From Paraplanobispora siamensis (GTDB lineage Bacteria > Actinomycetota > Actinomycetes > Streptosporangiales > Streptosporangiaceae), in NCBI RefSeq assembly GCF_016863175.1, contig NZ_BOOJ01000046.1, forward strand, positions 22,699-86,698: a stretch of 64,000 nt of DNA, given 5' to 3'. How positions within the stretch are numbered: position 1 is the stretch's first letter; every line of letters starts with the position of its first letter. The notes below the pieces were generated by a model. The model worked only from the letters and a program-made list of their open reading frames with translations, ran no database searches and was not told the DNA's origin. The translations under genes were made by a program, and so were the position numbers. This document shows positions 33,038 to 40,970 of this stretch, piece by piece.

Positions 33038-33907
33038 GTGACGACGAGCGGACAGTCCCGGCACGTCCACCGGCGCGGCCCGGCGGCGCTGGCGGGACTG
33101 GCGCGGGCCTGCCACCCCGGGCCGACCGCCGCGGTCACGCTCCTGACGACGGCGCTGGCCGTGGCGAGCGGGCGTGACGCCGCCGGATGCGCGCTGGTGG
33201 CGGCGGCCGTACTCGCCGGTCAGCTGTCCATCGGCTGGTGCAACGACGCCGTGGACGCCGGGCGTGACGCCGCGGCGGGACGGCGGGACAAGCCGATCGT
33301 CAGCGGCGAGGTGAGCGTCCGGACCGTACGGATCGCCGCGATCGTCGCCCTCGCGCTGTGCGTGCCGCTCTCCCTGGCCTCCGGGGTGCTCGCCGGGACC
33401 GCCCACCTCGTCGGCGTCGCCGCGGCCTGGGCCTACGACCTCGGAGTGAAGGCCACGGCGCTGTCCTGGATCCCGTACGCCGTGGGGTTCGGGTCGCTGC
33501 CCGCGTTCGTCGCGCTCGGGCTGCCCGGCCATCCGTGGCCCGCCTGGTGGGCCGTCCTGGCCGGGGCGCTGCTCGGCTGCGGCGCCCACCTGGCCAACGT
33601 CCTGCCCGACATCTCCGACGACCTGGCCACCGGCGTACGCGGATGGCCGCAACGACTCGGGCCCGCCCGCGTCCGCGCGCTCATCCCGCTCCCGCTGCTG
33701 CTGGCGACCGGCCTGCTCGTCCTCGCCCCGCCCGGCCCGCCCGCCGCCGGCGCCTGGGCCGCTCTCGGCGCGGCCTGCGTGTTCGCGGGCGCCGGTCTCG
33801 TCCTGGGAGGCCGCTCGCCGCGCGTCCCCTTCGTGGCGGCCATCGCCGTGGCGGCGGTCGACGTCGTTCTCCTGCTCGCCCAGGGCATCGGCATCACCGC
33901 TCCCTGA
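33038..33907 (+). CDS. UbiA-family prenyltransferase
   Basis: 289 residues, eight or nine membrane helices. The first Asp-rich motif WCNDAVDAGRDAAAGRRDKP fits NDxxDxxxD; the second, LPDISDDLATGVRG, fits DxxxD. Both bind Mg-prenyl diphosphate, so the enzyme should be active. It is divergent from the PKS operon across 229 bases of C-rich sequence. A UbiA enzyme next to alkylresorcinol genes suggests prenylation or glycosylation of the phenolic product, which the classical srs set lacks; this is inference, and DPPR or menaquinone-like roles remain possible. GTG 33038 has a weak, distant SD (GGGGAG, 16 bases). Confidence 0.87.
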   Translation: MTTSGQSRHVHRRGPAALAGLARACHPGPTAAVTLLTTALAVASGRDAAGCALVAAAVLAGQLSIGWCNDAVDAGRDAAAGRRDKPIVSGEVSVRTVRIAAIVALALCVPLSLASGVLAGTAHLVGVAAAWAYDLGVKATALSWIPYAVGFGSLPAFVALGLPGHPWPAWWAVLAGALLGCGAHLANVLPDISDDLATGVRGWPQRLGPARVRALIPLPLLLATGLLVLAPPGPPAAGAWAALGAACVFAGAGLVLGGRSPRVPFVAAIAVAAVDVVLLLAQGIGITAP

Positions 33908-33985
33908 CCCGGCGCGTCGCGGTGCCGTACGGGAAGATTCAGGGTGTTTCAGCTGTTCAGACCCTCCGGGGCTGATTAATTCGGT

Positions 33986-34002
33986 TGCGTGGACACCACG
34001 CA
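33986..34002 (+). promoter_or_regulatory. Short perfect hairpin upstream of rtcB
   Basis: TGCGTGG (33986-33992) pairs with CCACGCA (33996-34002) around loop ACA, in an AT-richer stretch 57 bases before the rtcB start. It may be a 5'-leader element or a terminator for ubiA; no U-tract follows. Confidence 0.4.
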
Positions 34003-34058
34003 TCTGGCGTTATTGGTCCCGTTCACAGCTTGATCTACCGGAGGGAGGCGACGCGGAG

Positions 34059-35246
34059 ATGACGTACAACGAGGTGATGGGTGGCCGGGCGCCAATCCGC
34101 ATGTGGGCCGACCCCGCGGAGGTCGAGCCGAACGTCGTGCAGCAGCTGCGCAACGTCTCCAACCTGCCGTGGGTGCACGGGGTCGCGGTGATGCCGGACG
34201 TGCATCACGGCAAGGGCGCCACGGTCGGTTCGGTCATCGCCATGCGGGACGCGGTCTCGCCGGCGGCGGTGGGCGTCGACATCGGTTGCGGGATGACCGC
34301 GGTGAAGACCTCCTGCAAGGTCGACAGCCTGCCCGACAACCTGGCGTACCTGCGCTCCAAGCTGGAGCAGGCGGTCCCGGTCGGGTTCGGGCACCACAAG
34401 CGTCCGGTCGACCCGACCAGGCTGCACGGCTTCAAGACCGCCGACTGGGCGGAATTCTGGAAGGACTTCGACGGCCTGGCCTCGTCCGTGCGCCCGAAGA
34501 GGGAGCGCGCCGAGGTGCAGATGGGCACGCTCGGGGGCGGCAACCACTTCCTCGAGGTCTGCGCCGACGACGAGGGCGTGGTCTGGGTGGTGCTCCACTC
34601 CGGGTCGCGCAACATCGGCAAGGAACTCGCCGAGCACCACATCGAGGAGGCGCGGCGCCTGCCGCACAACCAGGACCTGCCGGACCGGGATCTCGCGGTG
34701 TTCGTCGGGGGCACGCCGCAGATGGACGCCTACCGCAGGGACCTGTTCTGGGCGCAGGACTACGCACGCCGTAACCGGGCGGTCATGATGGCCCTGGTCT
34801 GCGACGTGCTCCGGCGCCACCTGCCCGGCATCACCTTCGAGCAGCCGATCTCCTGCCACCACAACTACGTGGCCGAGGAGCGGTACGACGACGTGGATGT
34901 GCTCGTCACCCGCAAGGGCGCGATCCGCGCGGGATCCGGCGAGTTCGGAATCATCCCCGGCTCGATGGCGACCGGCACCTACATTGTGAAGGGCCTGGGG
35001 AACGCCGCGGCGTTCAACTCGGCCTCGCACGGTGCCGGTCGCCGGATGAGCAGGAACAAGGCCAAGAAGACCTTCACCCTGGAGGACTTCAAGGCCCAGA
35101 CCATGGGCGTGGAGTGCCGCAAGGACACCGGAGTGATCGACGAGATCCCCGCCGCCTACAAGGACATCGAGTCGGTCATGGCCGCCCAGACCGACCTGGT
35201 CCAGGTCGTCGCCCACCTGCGCCAGATCATCTGCATCAAGGGCTGA
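34059..35246 (+). CDS. rtcB: RtcB RNA-splicing ligase
   Basis: 395 residues. Metal and GMP-binding motifs are intact: AVGVDIGCGMTAV, QMGTLGGGNHFLEV, LHSGSRNIGK, SCHHNYVAEE, GSMATGTYIVKG and FNSASHGAGRRMSR. RtcB joins 2',3'-cyclic phosphate or 3'-phosphate RNA ends to 5'-OH ends using GTP and Mn2+, for RNA repair or tRNA healing. No archease, RtcA or RtcR gene is adjacent. GGAGGGAGG (34040-34048) precedes ATG 34059, and a 16-bp stem terminator follows, so it is monocistronic. Length is as usual for bacterial RtcB. Confidence 0.95.
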   Translation: MTYNEVMGGRAPIRMWADPAEVEPNVVQQLRNVSNLPWVHGVAVMPDVHHGKGATVGSVIAMRDAVSPAAVGVDIGCGMTAVKTSCKVDSLPDNLAYLRSKLEQAVPVGFGHHKRPVDPTRLHGFKTADWAEFWKDFDGLASSVRPKRERAEVQMGTLGGGNHFLEVCADDEGVVWVVLHSGSRNIGKELAEHHIEEARRLPHNQDLPDRDLAVFVGGTPQMDAYRRDLFWAQDYARRNRAVMMALVCDVLRRHLPGITFEQPISCHHNYVAEERYDDVDVLVTRKGAIRAGSGEFGIIPGSMATGTYIVKGLGNAAAFNSASHGAGRRMSRNKAKKTFTLEDFKAQTMGVECRKDTGVIDEIPAAYKDIESVMAAQTDLVQVVAHLRQIICIKG

Positions 35247-35253
35247 GACGCTC

Positions 35254-35306
35254 CGAGAGCCCGCACCGCAAGCGGAACCCCCGCTGACCCGCGGTGCGGG
35301 CTCTCG
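35254..35306 (+). terminator. Long-stem terminator after rtcB
   Basis: CGAGAGCCCGCACCGC (35254-35269) pairs perfectly with GCGGTGCGGGCTCTCG (35291-35306); an inner AGCGG (35271-35275)/CCGCT (35281-35285) hairpin fills the loop. Confidence 0.85.
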
Positions 35307-35358
35307 TCGTCTCGCACATGATCACGACAAAGCGGAGAGCAGTACGGCGATGCGTGCC

Positions 35359-35480
35359 GGTCGACAGCCCCACCCGTGAGACGCGTCCCCGGCAGAGCGG
35401 GTGTTGCCCACCCACGCTGCGCCGTACGGCAGAAGAAGCCAGACCGCCACGCCAGGGCGCACGTGACGAAAGGTGCTGAG
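35359..35480 (+). repeat. Dispersed repeat, copy A
   Basis: About 120 bases, roughly 80% alike by eye to the reverse complement of 38872-38995. Shared cores include CACCCGTGAG, CGTCCCCGGCAGAGCGG and GCTGCGCCGTAC. In one frame both copies read PTRE-x-RPRQSGCCPP then LRRTA, in another VPGR then AHP-x-CAV, so either could once have been coding. The whole stretch 35307-35657 holds no gene I can support; besides this repeat I see only short frames and an AT-rich end near 35620-35650. Confidence 0.7.
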
Positions 35481-35657
35481 GATCGATGTGTGACCGACAA
35501 CCTCAACACCCTTTGCGCCCGCACCGGATGCCTATCTGGCCGAGCGGGGCTGCGCCCCTCCTGTCGCAGCCACACGCCCCGTCCGGGCGAGCAGTTCCTG
35601 ACACCGATCCGCCAAAGTCCTTAGCATCCTTGGTGGTTTATTACTCTATGTGCCGTT

Positions 35658-36107
35658 GTGGTCGGCACGGTGCGGTCCGGTAAAGATGGTGCGGTCGTCA
35701 AGCGGATCAAGGTGAACCGCAGCGGTCAGTGGCGCGCGATATTCCCCGGTTCGGAAGGGTACGTCCGCAGCGTGTCCGACATCGGATACGTCCAGTTCAA
35801 CCCGACGAGGCTCGCCGCTGTCAAGGTCCAACGAGCGGGCAAAGAGCTTCGTGTTCAAGGTCGGGTCGAGTGGCTGGGCTCGAAGTGGAACACCTGCCTG
35901 CGCCACGGTCCTGTGCTGGATCTGCACATCCAGTTCAGGGCCAAGGGTTCCGCGGTGTGGAAGGACAAAAAGCGGGTCCAGGGTTGCATTCCCTTTCACT
36001 GGTCCACGACCAAGACGAAAGAGGCCGGATCATGGCGGATCGTCTTTGACGGCGTCACGAACTACCTCCCATCGATGAGCCGGACCTTCTTCGTTAAGGC
36101 GCGATGA
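35658..36107 (+). pseudogene. N-terminally truncated relic of a secreted beta-domain protein
   Basis: From GTG 35658 the frame gives 149 residues without signal peptide. The start lies inside a domain: the text TVRSGKDGAVVKRIKVNRSG then QWRAIFPGSEGY is the second half of the same domain type as in the secreted genes at 28333 and 29450. A complete copy follows (VQGRVEWLG, IQFRAKGSAVWKD, SWRIVFDGVTNYLPSMS). Upstream of 35658 the frame meets a stop at 35622 with no signal-like residues. So a two-domain secreted protein lost its 5' end, perhaps by the rearrangement that left the nearby repeat. Base composition is less GC-rich than its surroundings. Expression as a short cytosolic protein cannot be ruled out. 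Confidence 0.6.
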
Positions 36108-36268
36108 GCTGTTCCTCTCCAGAAAAGCGGACGGGGATCGTTTCTCGAAAGCGTTAAAGATCTGCTCAACGCGGGCTTCATGCTCATGCGGACTGCCATC
36201 AAATGGTTTGCCCGCCGATGGCGTGCGCTGGGATGCTCAGCCGAGCAGGAACGGAGAGGAGCCGTCGA

Positions 36269-37798
36269 ATGGCCGTCACCGCATCCGGCGAGCCGTCCGG
36301 GTCCGAGCCGGAAGTCCGTACGGCGGCCGGCGTCCTCCGGGGCGGCAGGGAGGCGGGCCTGGCGGTCTTCCGCGGCGTCCCGTTCGCCGAGCCGCCGGTC
36401 GGCGCCCTCCGTTTCGCCGCGCCGCGGCCGGTGCGCGGCTGGGACGGTGTGCGCCCGGCGCTCGCGTACGGCCCGCCGCCCCCGCAGTCCGGCGTGCTCG
36501 GGATGTCCCGGGACATCCCCGGTGACGACTGGCTGACGGTCAACGTCTGGACACCGGAACCGGACCCGGCGGCGGGGTTCCCGGTGATGGTGTGGATCCC
36601 CGGCGGCGGTTACGCCATGGGCGACTCCAGCCTGCCGGAATACGACGCCGGGCACCTGGCCGGGAGCGGGGCCGTGGTGGTGACCCTCAACTACCGTCTC
36701 GGTGTCGAGGGTTTCGCGCAGATCGACGGAGCCCCGGCCAACCGGGGGCTGCTCGACCAGGTCGCGGCCCTGCGGTGGGTGCGGGACAACATCCGGGTGT
36801 TCGGCGGCGACCCGGACCGGGTCACGGTCTTCGGGCAGTCGGCGGGCGGCGGATCGGTCGCCGCGCTGCTCGCCATGCCGCGCGCCGCCGGGCTCTTCCG
36901 CCGGGCGATCGCGCAGAGCGTGCCGGGGACGTTCTTCTCTCCCGGACTGGCCGCCGACATCGCCGCGGCCTTCGCCGCCGAGCTGGGGGTACGGCCCACG
37001 GTGTCCGGCCTGTCGGCGGTGGCCCCGGCCCGGCTGCCCGCCGCGGGTGACGCGATCTTCGCCAAGGCGGCCCAGTGGCGCGAGCGCTGGGGGCAGATCG
37101 CACTCCGGCCGATCCCGTTCGCACCGGTCGTCGACGGCGACGTCCTGCCGGCGACCCCTTGGCGGGCGCTGGCCGACGGCGCCGCCCGGGACGTCGGACT
37201 CCTCGTCGGGCACGCCCGTGACGAGCACCGGTTGTTCAGCCTGATCGACGGCGTGCTCGGCCAGGTCACGCACGAGCAGACCGAGACCGCTCTGCACCTG
37301 CTCGCCCCCGGCCCGGACGGTGCGCGCCGGTACCGGGAGGCGTTCCCGGCCGCGACCGACGAGGAGCTGTACGAACTGGTCAACGCGGACTGGTTGTTCC
37401 GCATGCCGAGCCTCCACCTCGCCGACGCGCAGATCGCCGGCGGCGGCCGGGCCCACCTCTACGAACTGACCTGGCCCGCCCCGGGATCGGGCGGTGGCCT
37501 CGGCGCCTGCCACGGCCTGGACGTGCCGCTCGTCTTCGGCAACCTCGCCAGCGGCCAGCCCGCCATGCTGATCGGTGACCCGCCCTCCCCGGCGGCCGAG
37601 GAGCTGTCGGCGCGGATGCGCGGGGCATGGACGGCGTTCGCCGCTCACGGCGACCCGGGCTGGCCCCCGTACGACGCCGACAGTCGTCTCACACAGCTCC
37701 TCGACACGCCGCCGACGGTCACCGCCTACCCGGAGGAGACTTCGCGGCTGCTGTGGCAGGACCACACCTTCCCGGCGCTCCCGCTGCTCGCGCACTGA
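36269..37798 (+). CDS. Type B carboxylesterase
   Basis: 509 residues of the cholinesterase/carboxylesterase family. VFRGVPFAEPPVGALRF is the family opening; NVWTPEPDPAAGFPVMVWIP with GGGY forms the oxyanion hole; VTVFGQSAGGGSVAALL carries the nucleophile Ser; the acid is near VGHARDEHRLF and the His in GACHGLDVPLVFG. No signal peptide is seen, so it is probably cytosolic. GGAGAGGAG (36253-36261) precedes ATG 36269. The region upstream (36108-36268) shows nothing certain. Substrate unknown. Confidence 0.92.
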   Translation: MAVTASGEPSGSEPEVRTAAGVLRGGREAGLAVFRGVPFAEPPVGALRFAAPRPVRGWDGVRPALAYGPPPPQSGVLGMSRDIPGDDWLTVNVWTPEPDPAAGFPVMVWIPGGGYAMGDSSLPEYDAGHLAGSGAVVVTLNYRLGVEGFAQIDGAPANRGLLDQVAALRWVRDNIRVFGGDPDRVTVFGQSAGGGSVAALLAMPRAAGLFRRAIAQSVPGTFFSPGLAADIAAAFAAELGVRPTVSGLSAVAPARLPAAGDAIFAKAAQWRERWGQIALRPIPFAPVVDGDVLPATPWRALADGAARDVGLLVGHARDEHRLFSLIDGVLGQVTHEQTETALHLLAPGPDGARRYREAFPAATDEELYELVNADWLFRMPSLHLADAQIAGGGRAHLYELTWPAPGSGGGLGACHGLDVPLVFGNLASGQPAMLIGDPPSPAAEELSARMRGAWTAFAAHGDPGWPPYDADSRLTQLLDTPPTVTAYPEETSRLLWQDHTFPALPLLAH

Positions 37799-37936
37799 AA
37801 AGATCACGACTCCCGCAGGCTCCGGACCCGCGATCGCCGATCCGAGGATTGGGGTAGGCGTCATCGCTCGCACATCGGATTTCGGCCTTCCACACGAATT
37901 CGTGCCCGTCGACGTGCAGCTTCCGCAGTCTCGTTC

Positions 37937-38332
37937 TCACTCCACCGGTCCCGGTCTCACACCGAAGGGGTTGTCGATGACATACCGCCAGTGCCCATCA
38001 TGCCCGCGCCGGGCGACGTCGGTGGCGGTGCCCTCGATGCGCACGGGGAGGCCGTCGGGGTCCGTGCCGTCGATGACCCAGTCGACGATCAGCAGGGCGA
38101 TGTCGCCGGTGGTGTAGACGTGCCGCGGCCGGACGGTGATCGGCAGTCCGAGGCTCAGGAATCGTTCGTTGGCGGCGTGGGCCTGCTGCCCGGTCAGCGG
38201 TGAGCCCGGTTCCGGGACGAACACCGCTCCGTTCTCGTAGACCTCCGCCACCGCCTTCGCGTCACCGGTGTTGAAGCGTTCGGCGAACACCGCGGGCACG
38301 TCCTCGGGACGTTCGGCAAGCTGCCGCATCAT
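37937..38332 (-). CDS. SnoaL/SgcJ-like NTF2-fold protein
   Basis: 131 residues. RPEDVPAVFAERFNTGDAKA with VYENGAVFVPEPG and a closing WRYVIDNPFGVRP fit the SgcJ/EcaC/YybH group of small NTF2-fold proteins, which act as isomerases, cyclases or binding proteins in varied settings. ATG 38332 has AAGGA upstream; the longer TTG start (38377) would overlap the divergent HxlR regulator. The 62-base divergent gap suggests the regulator controls this gene. Confidence 0.8.
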   Translation of the reverse strand: MMRQLAERPEDVPAVFAERFNTGDAKAVAEVYENGAVFVPEPGSPLTGQQAHAANERFLSLGLPITVRPRHVYTTGDIALLIVDWVIDGTDPDGLPVRIEGTATDVARRGHDGHWRYVIDNPFGVRPGPVE

Positions 38333-38394
38333 CGATGCATGTCCTTCCGGCAGGTAGAAATCAGTCAGACGCGGCAACGCTAGGAGGCGCTCTC

Positions 38395-38781
38395 GTGACT
38401 CACCAAACGGTTGGTTACCCGGCCCGGCCGGGCCTGCCCGACGACCCTCGGGCGAACGTCGCCGAACCGACCCCCTCCTGCCCGGTGGAGATCGCCCTCG
38501 CGGCCCTGCACGGCCGCTGGACGACCCTGGTGATCCGCGAATTCCTGCGAGGCGACCGTACTTTCACCGAACTCCGCCAGGCCCTGCCCGCCCTGTCGGA
38601 CAAGGTCCTGTCCGATCGGCTGGCGCACCTGACGGAGGCCGGTGTGCTCGAGCGCCGCCGTCAGCCCGGCTGGCCGCCCCGGGTCCACTACGCGCTCACC
38701 CCGCACGGGCGCCGTCTCGGCCCCGTCCTGCAAGCCCTGTGGGACTGGGGCGTACAGCACCGGCCACCGGTCACCGGGTGA
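38395..38781 (+). CDS. HxlR-family winged-helix regulator
   Basis: 128 residues. SCPVEIALAALHGRWTTLVI, REFLRGDRTFTELRQALPAL, SDKVLSDRLAHLTEAGVLER and YALTPHGRRLGPVLQALWDW follow the HxlR pattern completely. One Cys (in SCPVE) sits where redox- or aldehyde-sensing HxlR/HypR proteins keep their reactive thiol. TAGGAGG (38381-38387) precedes GTG 38395. It is divergent from the SnoaL-like gene, the likely target. Confidence 0.9.
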   Translation: MTHQTVGYPARPGLPDDPRANVAEPTPSCPVEIALAALHGRWTTLVIREFLRGDRTFTELRQALPALSDKVLSDRLAHLTEAGVLERRRQPGWPPRVHYALTPHGRRLGPVLQALWDWGVQHRPPVTG

Positions 38782-38871
38782 CCGGAACGCTCGGCCAGCG
38801 TTGCCGACCGGCCTGGTCGGCTCCTCGGCCCGATGGAAATCGAGGTCGTGGCCTCCACCGTGACGGTGTTC

Positions 38872-38995
38872 CTCGACGCCCTTCGCCGAGTGTGCCCTGG
38901 CGGCTCGGGCGGGCTCGTCTGCGGTACGGCGCAGCCCGGGTGGGCAGCAGCCGCTCTGCCGGGGACGTGCCTCACGGGTGGGCGACACCAGGCTC
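38872..38995 (-). repeat. Dispersed repeat, copy B (inverted relative to copy A)
   Basis: The reverse complement of this stretch matches 35359-35480, with shared cores such as CACCCGTGAG and CGTCCCCGGCAGAGCGG. It lies in the 262-base gap between the HxlR and nucleotidyltransferase genes. I see no other feature in that gap. Confidence 0.7.
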
Positions 38996-39043
38996 ACCGT
39001 GCGTGAAGATCGTTGAGTTTGTGAGGCGGGTGGTGGACTGAGG

Positions 39044-39889
39044 ATGGTGCCCGTCGTTGACGCCCGGGGCGGGGCGTGGTGGAGTGCCCCGGTGGCCGAT
39101 ACCGTCGACACCGCTGATACCGCCCATGCTGCCGACACCGCAGACATCCCGGCGCGGGAGGAGTTCTCCGCTCTCCTCTCGCGTGTCGATGCCGACCCGG
39201 CCGTCATCGGGATGATCCTGAGCGGGTCCCGGGCGCGGCAGGGTATGGCGACGCGGCATTCCGACTATGACGTCTACCTGGTCACCGCCGACGGCGGGCC
39301 GGTCGGTGAAGAGCGCCGCGACGTGCTGCTGGATGTCGTGACCATGTCCCTGGAGGAGTTCCGCGTCCACGCGATGCCGGGATCGGGATCGGAGTGGAAC
39401 AGATACTCCTTCGTCCATGCCCGCGTCCTGAAAGACCGGCCTGACGGTCTCATCGGCGAACTCGTCTCCGCCAAGGCGACGCTGTCGGCCCACGAGGCCG
39501 GCCGGACGGCCGCGGCCGCCCTGGACGCCTTCGTCAACGGCGTCTACCGCTGGCTGAAGAACCACCGCGACGGGCGTGCCACCGAAGCCCGCCTGGACGC
39601 GGCGGAGAGCATTCCTCCGCTGCTGAGCTGTGTCTTCGCCCTCTGCGGCCGGGTCCGGCCGTACAACAGATATCTCGCCTGGGAACTGCGGAACCATCCC
39701 CTCGGGCCGCCCGCCTGGCATCACGAACGGCTGCTGCCGCTCCTGGAGGGCGTCCTGTCGCACGCCGATCCGCAGGACGCCCGCCGGCTCTTCCTGGATG
39801 TGGAACCGCTCGCACGCGCCGCCGGTCACGGTCCCGTCCTGGACGCCTGGGGTGACGACCTTCTTCTCCTTCGGAGAGAGCCCGGCTGA
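39044..39889 (+). CDS. Nucleotidyltransferase-fold protein
   Basis: 281 residues. IGMILSGSRARQGMATRHSD followed by YDVYLV is the Pol-beta/MNT nucleotidyltransferase motif (GS then DxD), close to aminoglycoside nucleotidyltransferases and DUF4111-type proteins. The C-terminal half is helical (LDAFVNGVYRWLKNHRDGR, PLLSCVFALCGRVRPYNRYL). The first 35 residues are a low-complexity ADT repeat, probably not part of the fold, so a later start is possible. An adenylylated substrate cannot be named; antibiotic modification or a MNT-type antitoxin are options, though no HEPN partner is adjacent. Confidence 0.78.
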   Translation: MVPVVDARGGAWWSAPVADTVDTADTAHAADTADIPAREEFSALLSRVDADPAVIGMILSGSRARQGMATRHSDYDVYLVTADGGPVGEERRDVLLDVVTMSLEEFRVHAMPGSGSEWNRYSFVHARVLKDRPDGLIGELVSAKATLSAHEAGRTAAAALDAFVNGVYRWLKNHRDGRATEARLDAAESIPPLLSCVFALCGRVRPYNRYLAWELRNHPLGPPAWHHERLLPLLEGVLSHADPQDARRLFLDVEPLARAAGHGPVLDAWGDDLLLLRREPG

Positions 39890-39917
39890 GCAGGGAGATC
39901 CCCGCAGACGGCCGGGA

Positions 39918-39966
39918 AGACGCCTGCGCCGCAGCGGCGGAGGTTCCGTCGCTGCGGCGCGGGTCT
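39918..39966. terminator. Bidirectional terminator
   Basis: GCGCCGCAGCG (39926-39936) pairs with CGCTGCGGCGC (39950-39960); AAGAC/GTCTT extend the stem outward. It lies between convergent genes. Confidence 0.72.
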
Positions 39967-40006
39967 TGCGCATATGCGGTTGTGTCGGGAGCAGTCCTCG
40001 GGCGGG

Positions 40007-40825
40007 TCACTCCACGCCGGCGCGTTCGGTCAGCTCGCAGTTGATCCTGCTGTCCAGCGCACGGTCGTCGACGACGATGGTGTCGGCCGTGCCGGGGGCG
40101 CCGAGTCCGCTGTCGCAGTCGATCTGGGTCTCGGTGTTCCCGTCGTTGGCGAAGATCTTGTCATTGGCGGCGCCGCCCCGCATGGTGTCGCGGGCGCCGA
40201 GGCCCTTGATCTGGTTCGCCGCGAGGTCGCCGATCAGCGTGTCGCTGAAGCTGGTGCCGGTCACGTCCTCGACCTGCACGAAGTCCGCGTCGTTCTTGGC
40301 GGGACGCCCGTCGTTGGCGCCCAGGCCCAGGGTCACGTTGACCGCCTCGCCCATGCCCCGGTAGTCCGCGTGGTCCCGGGCGCCGGCGTCGCCGATCACC
40401 CGGAGCGTGCTGAGGCCGGAGTCGGCGTAGCTGAGCGCGAAGGTGTCGTCGCCGGAGCCGCCGCGGATCTCGCCGTTGAAGGTGCGCTGGACGGCGGCGC
40501 GGTCGTTGCCGGCCCCCAGGTTGAAGCGGATCTCGGTGACCGCGCTGCAGCGCGCCTGGGTCGAGTCGACGAACGTGGTGCAGCCGGCGCCGGGGGTGAG
40601 GGTCACCGAGTCGTCGACCACCACCACGCCGCCGGCCTCCTTGTTCAGCCGCAGCTGGTTGGCGTTGTCGGAGCCGGTGTAGACGAGCACGGTCCTGCCG
40701 CTCTCCACCTTGATCTCGACGGCGGAGTTGACGGCGGCCTGGCTCGGAGTGGCCAGCAGGCCCGCGCCCGCGGTGGAGGCGGCGGCCAGCAGCGCCAGGC
40801 GGGCCAGGTTCTTACGGATACGCAT
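40007..40825 (-). CDS. Secreted RTX-like calcium-binding repeat protein
   Basis: 272 residues. A signal peptide (NLARLALLAAASTAGAGLL, cleavage after PSQA) precedes a beta-rich body with loose hemolysin-type nonapeptides: GAGNDRAAV, GGSGDDTF, GLGARDTMRGGAANDKI. These bind Ca2+ in a beta-roll. Two Cys pairs (GAGCTT..ARCSA and DCDSG..INCEL) may be disulfide bonded, common in actinobacterial versions. Unlike type I secreted RTX proteins it uses a Sec signal. GAGGAAA precedes ATG 40825. Function unknown. Confidence 0.82.
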   Translation of the reverse strand: MRIRKNLARLALLAAASTAGAGLLATPSQAAVNSAVEIKVESGRTVLVYTGSDNANQLRLNKEAGGVVVVDDSVTLTPGAGCTTFVDSTQARCSAVTEIRFNLGAGNDRAAVQRTFNGEIRGGSGDDTFALSYADSGLSTLRVIGDAGARDHADYRGMGEAVNVTLGLGANDGRPAKNDADFVQVEDVTGTSFSDTLIGDLAANQIKGLGARDTMRGGAANDKIFANDGNTETQIDCDSGLGAPGTADTIVVDDRALDSRINCELTERAGVE

Positions 40826-40970
40826 TGTTCTTTCCTCGGGTTGGGTTGGTCTGCGTTCAGGGACCATGACGCTCCATCGGAACGCATCATTCCGTTACCT
40901 GTCGAAAGACACACAAGCGAGCGGAACCGGATCCGGCTCCGCCGCGTCCGGCCGCCGCGGCCAGGCGGGA

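Noticed and set aside
35294..35624. One or two small protein genes in the rtcB downstream region
   Set aside because: Two overlapping frames are both partly conserved in the repeat at 38.9 kb, so the similarity is at DNA level; neither has an SD or a recognisable fold.
36108..36268. A possible coding remnant (a frame reading LLNAGFMLMRTAIKWF) upstream of the carboxylesterase
   Set aside because: Too short, no start with SD, and no family recognised; it may be chance.
39044..39889. MNT half of an MNT-HEPN toxin-antitoxin pair
   Set aside because: No HEPN-type gene is adjacent and the protein is longer than typical MNT antitoxins.
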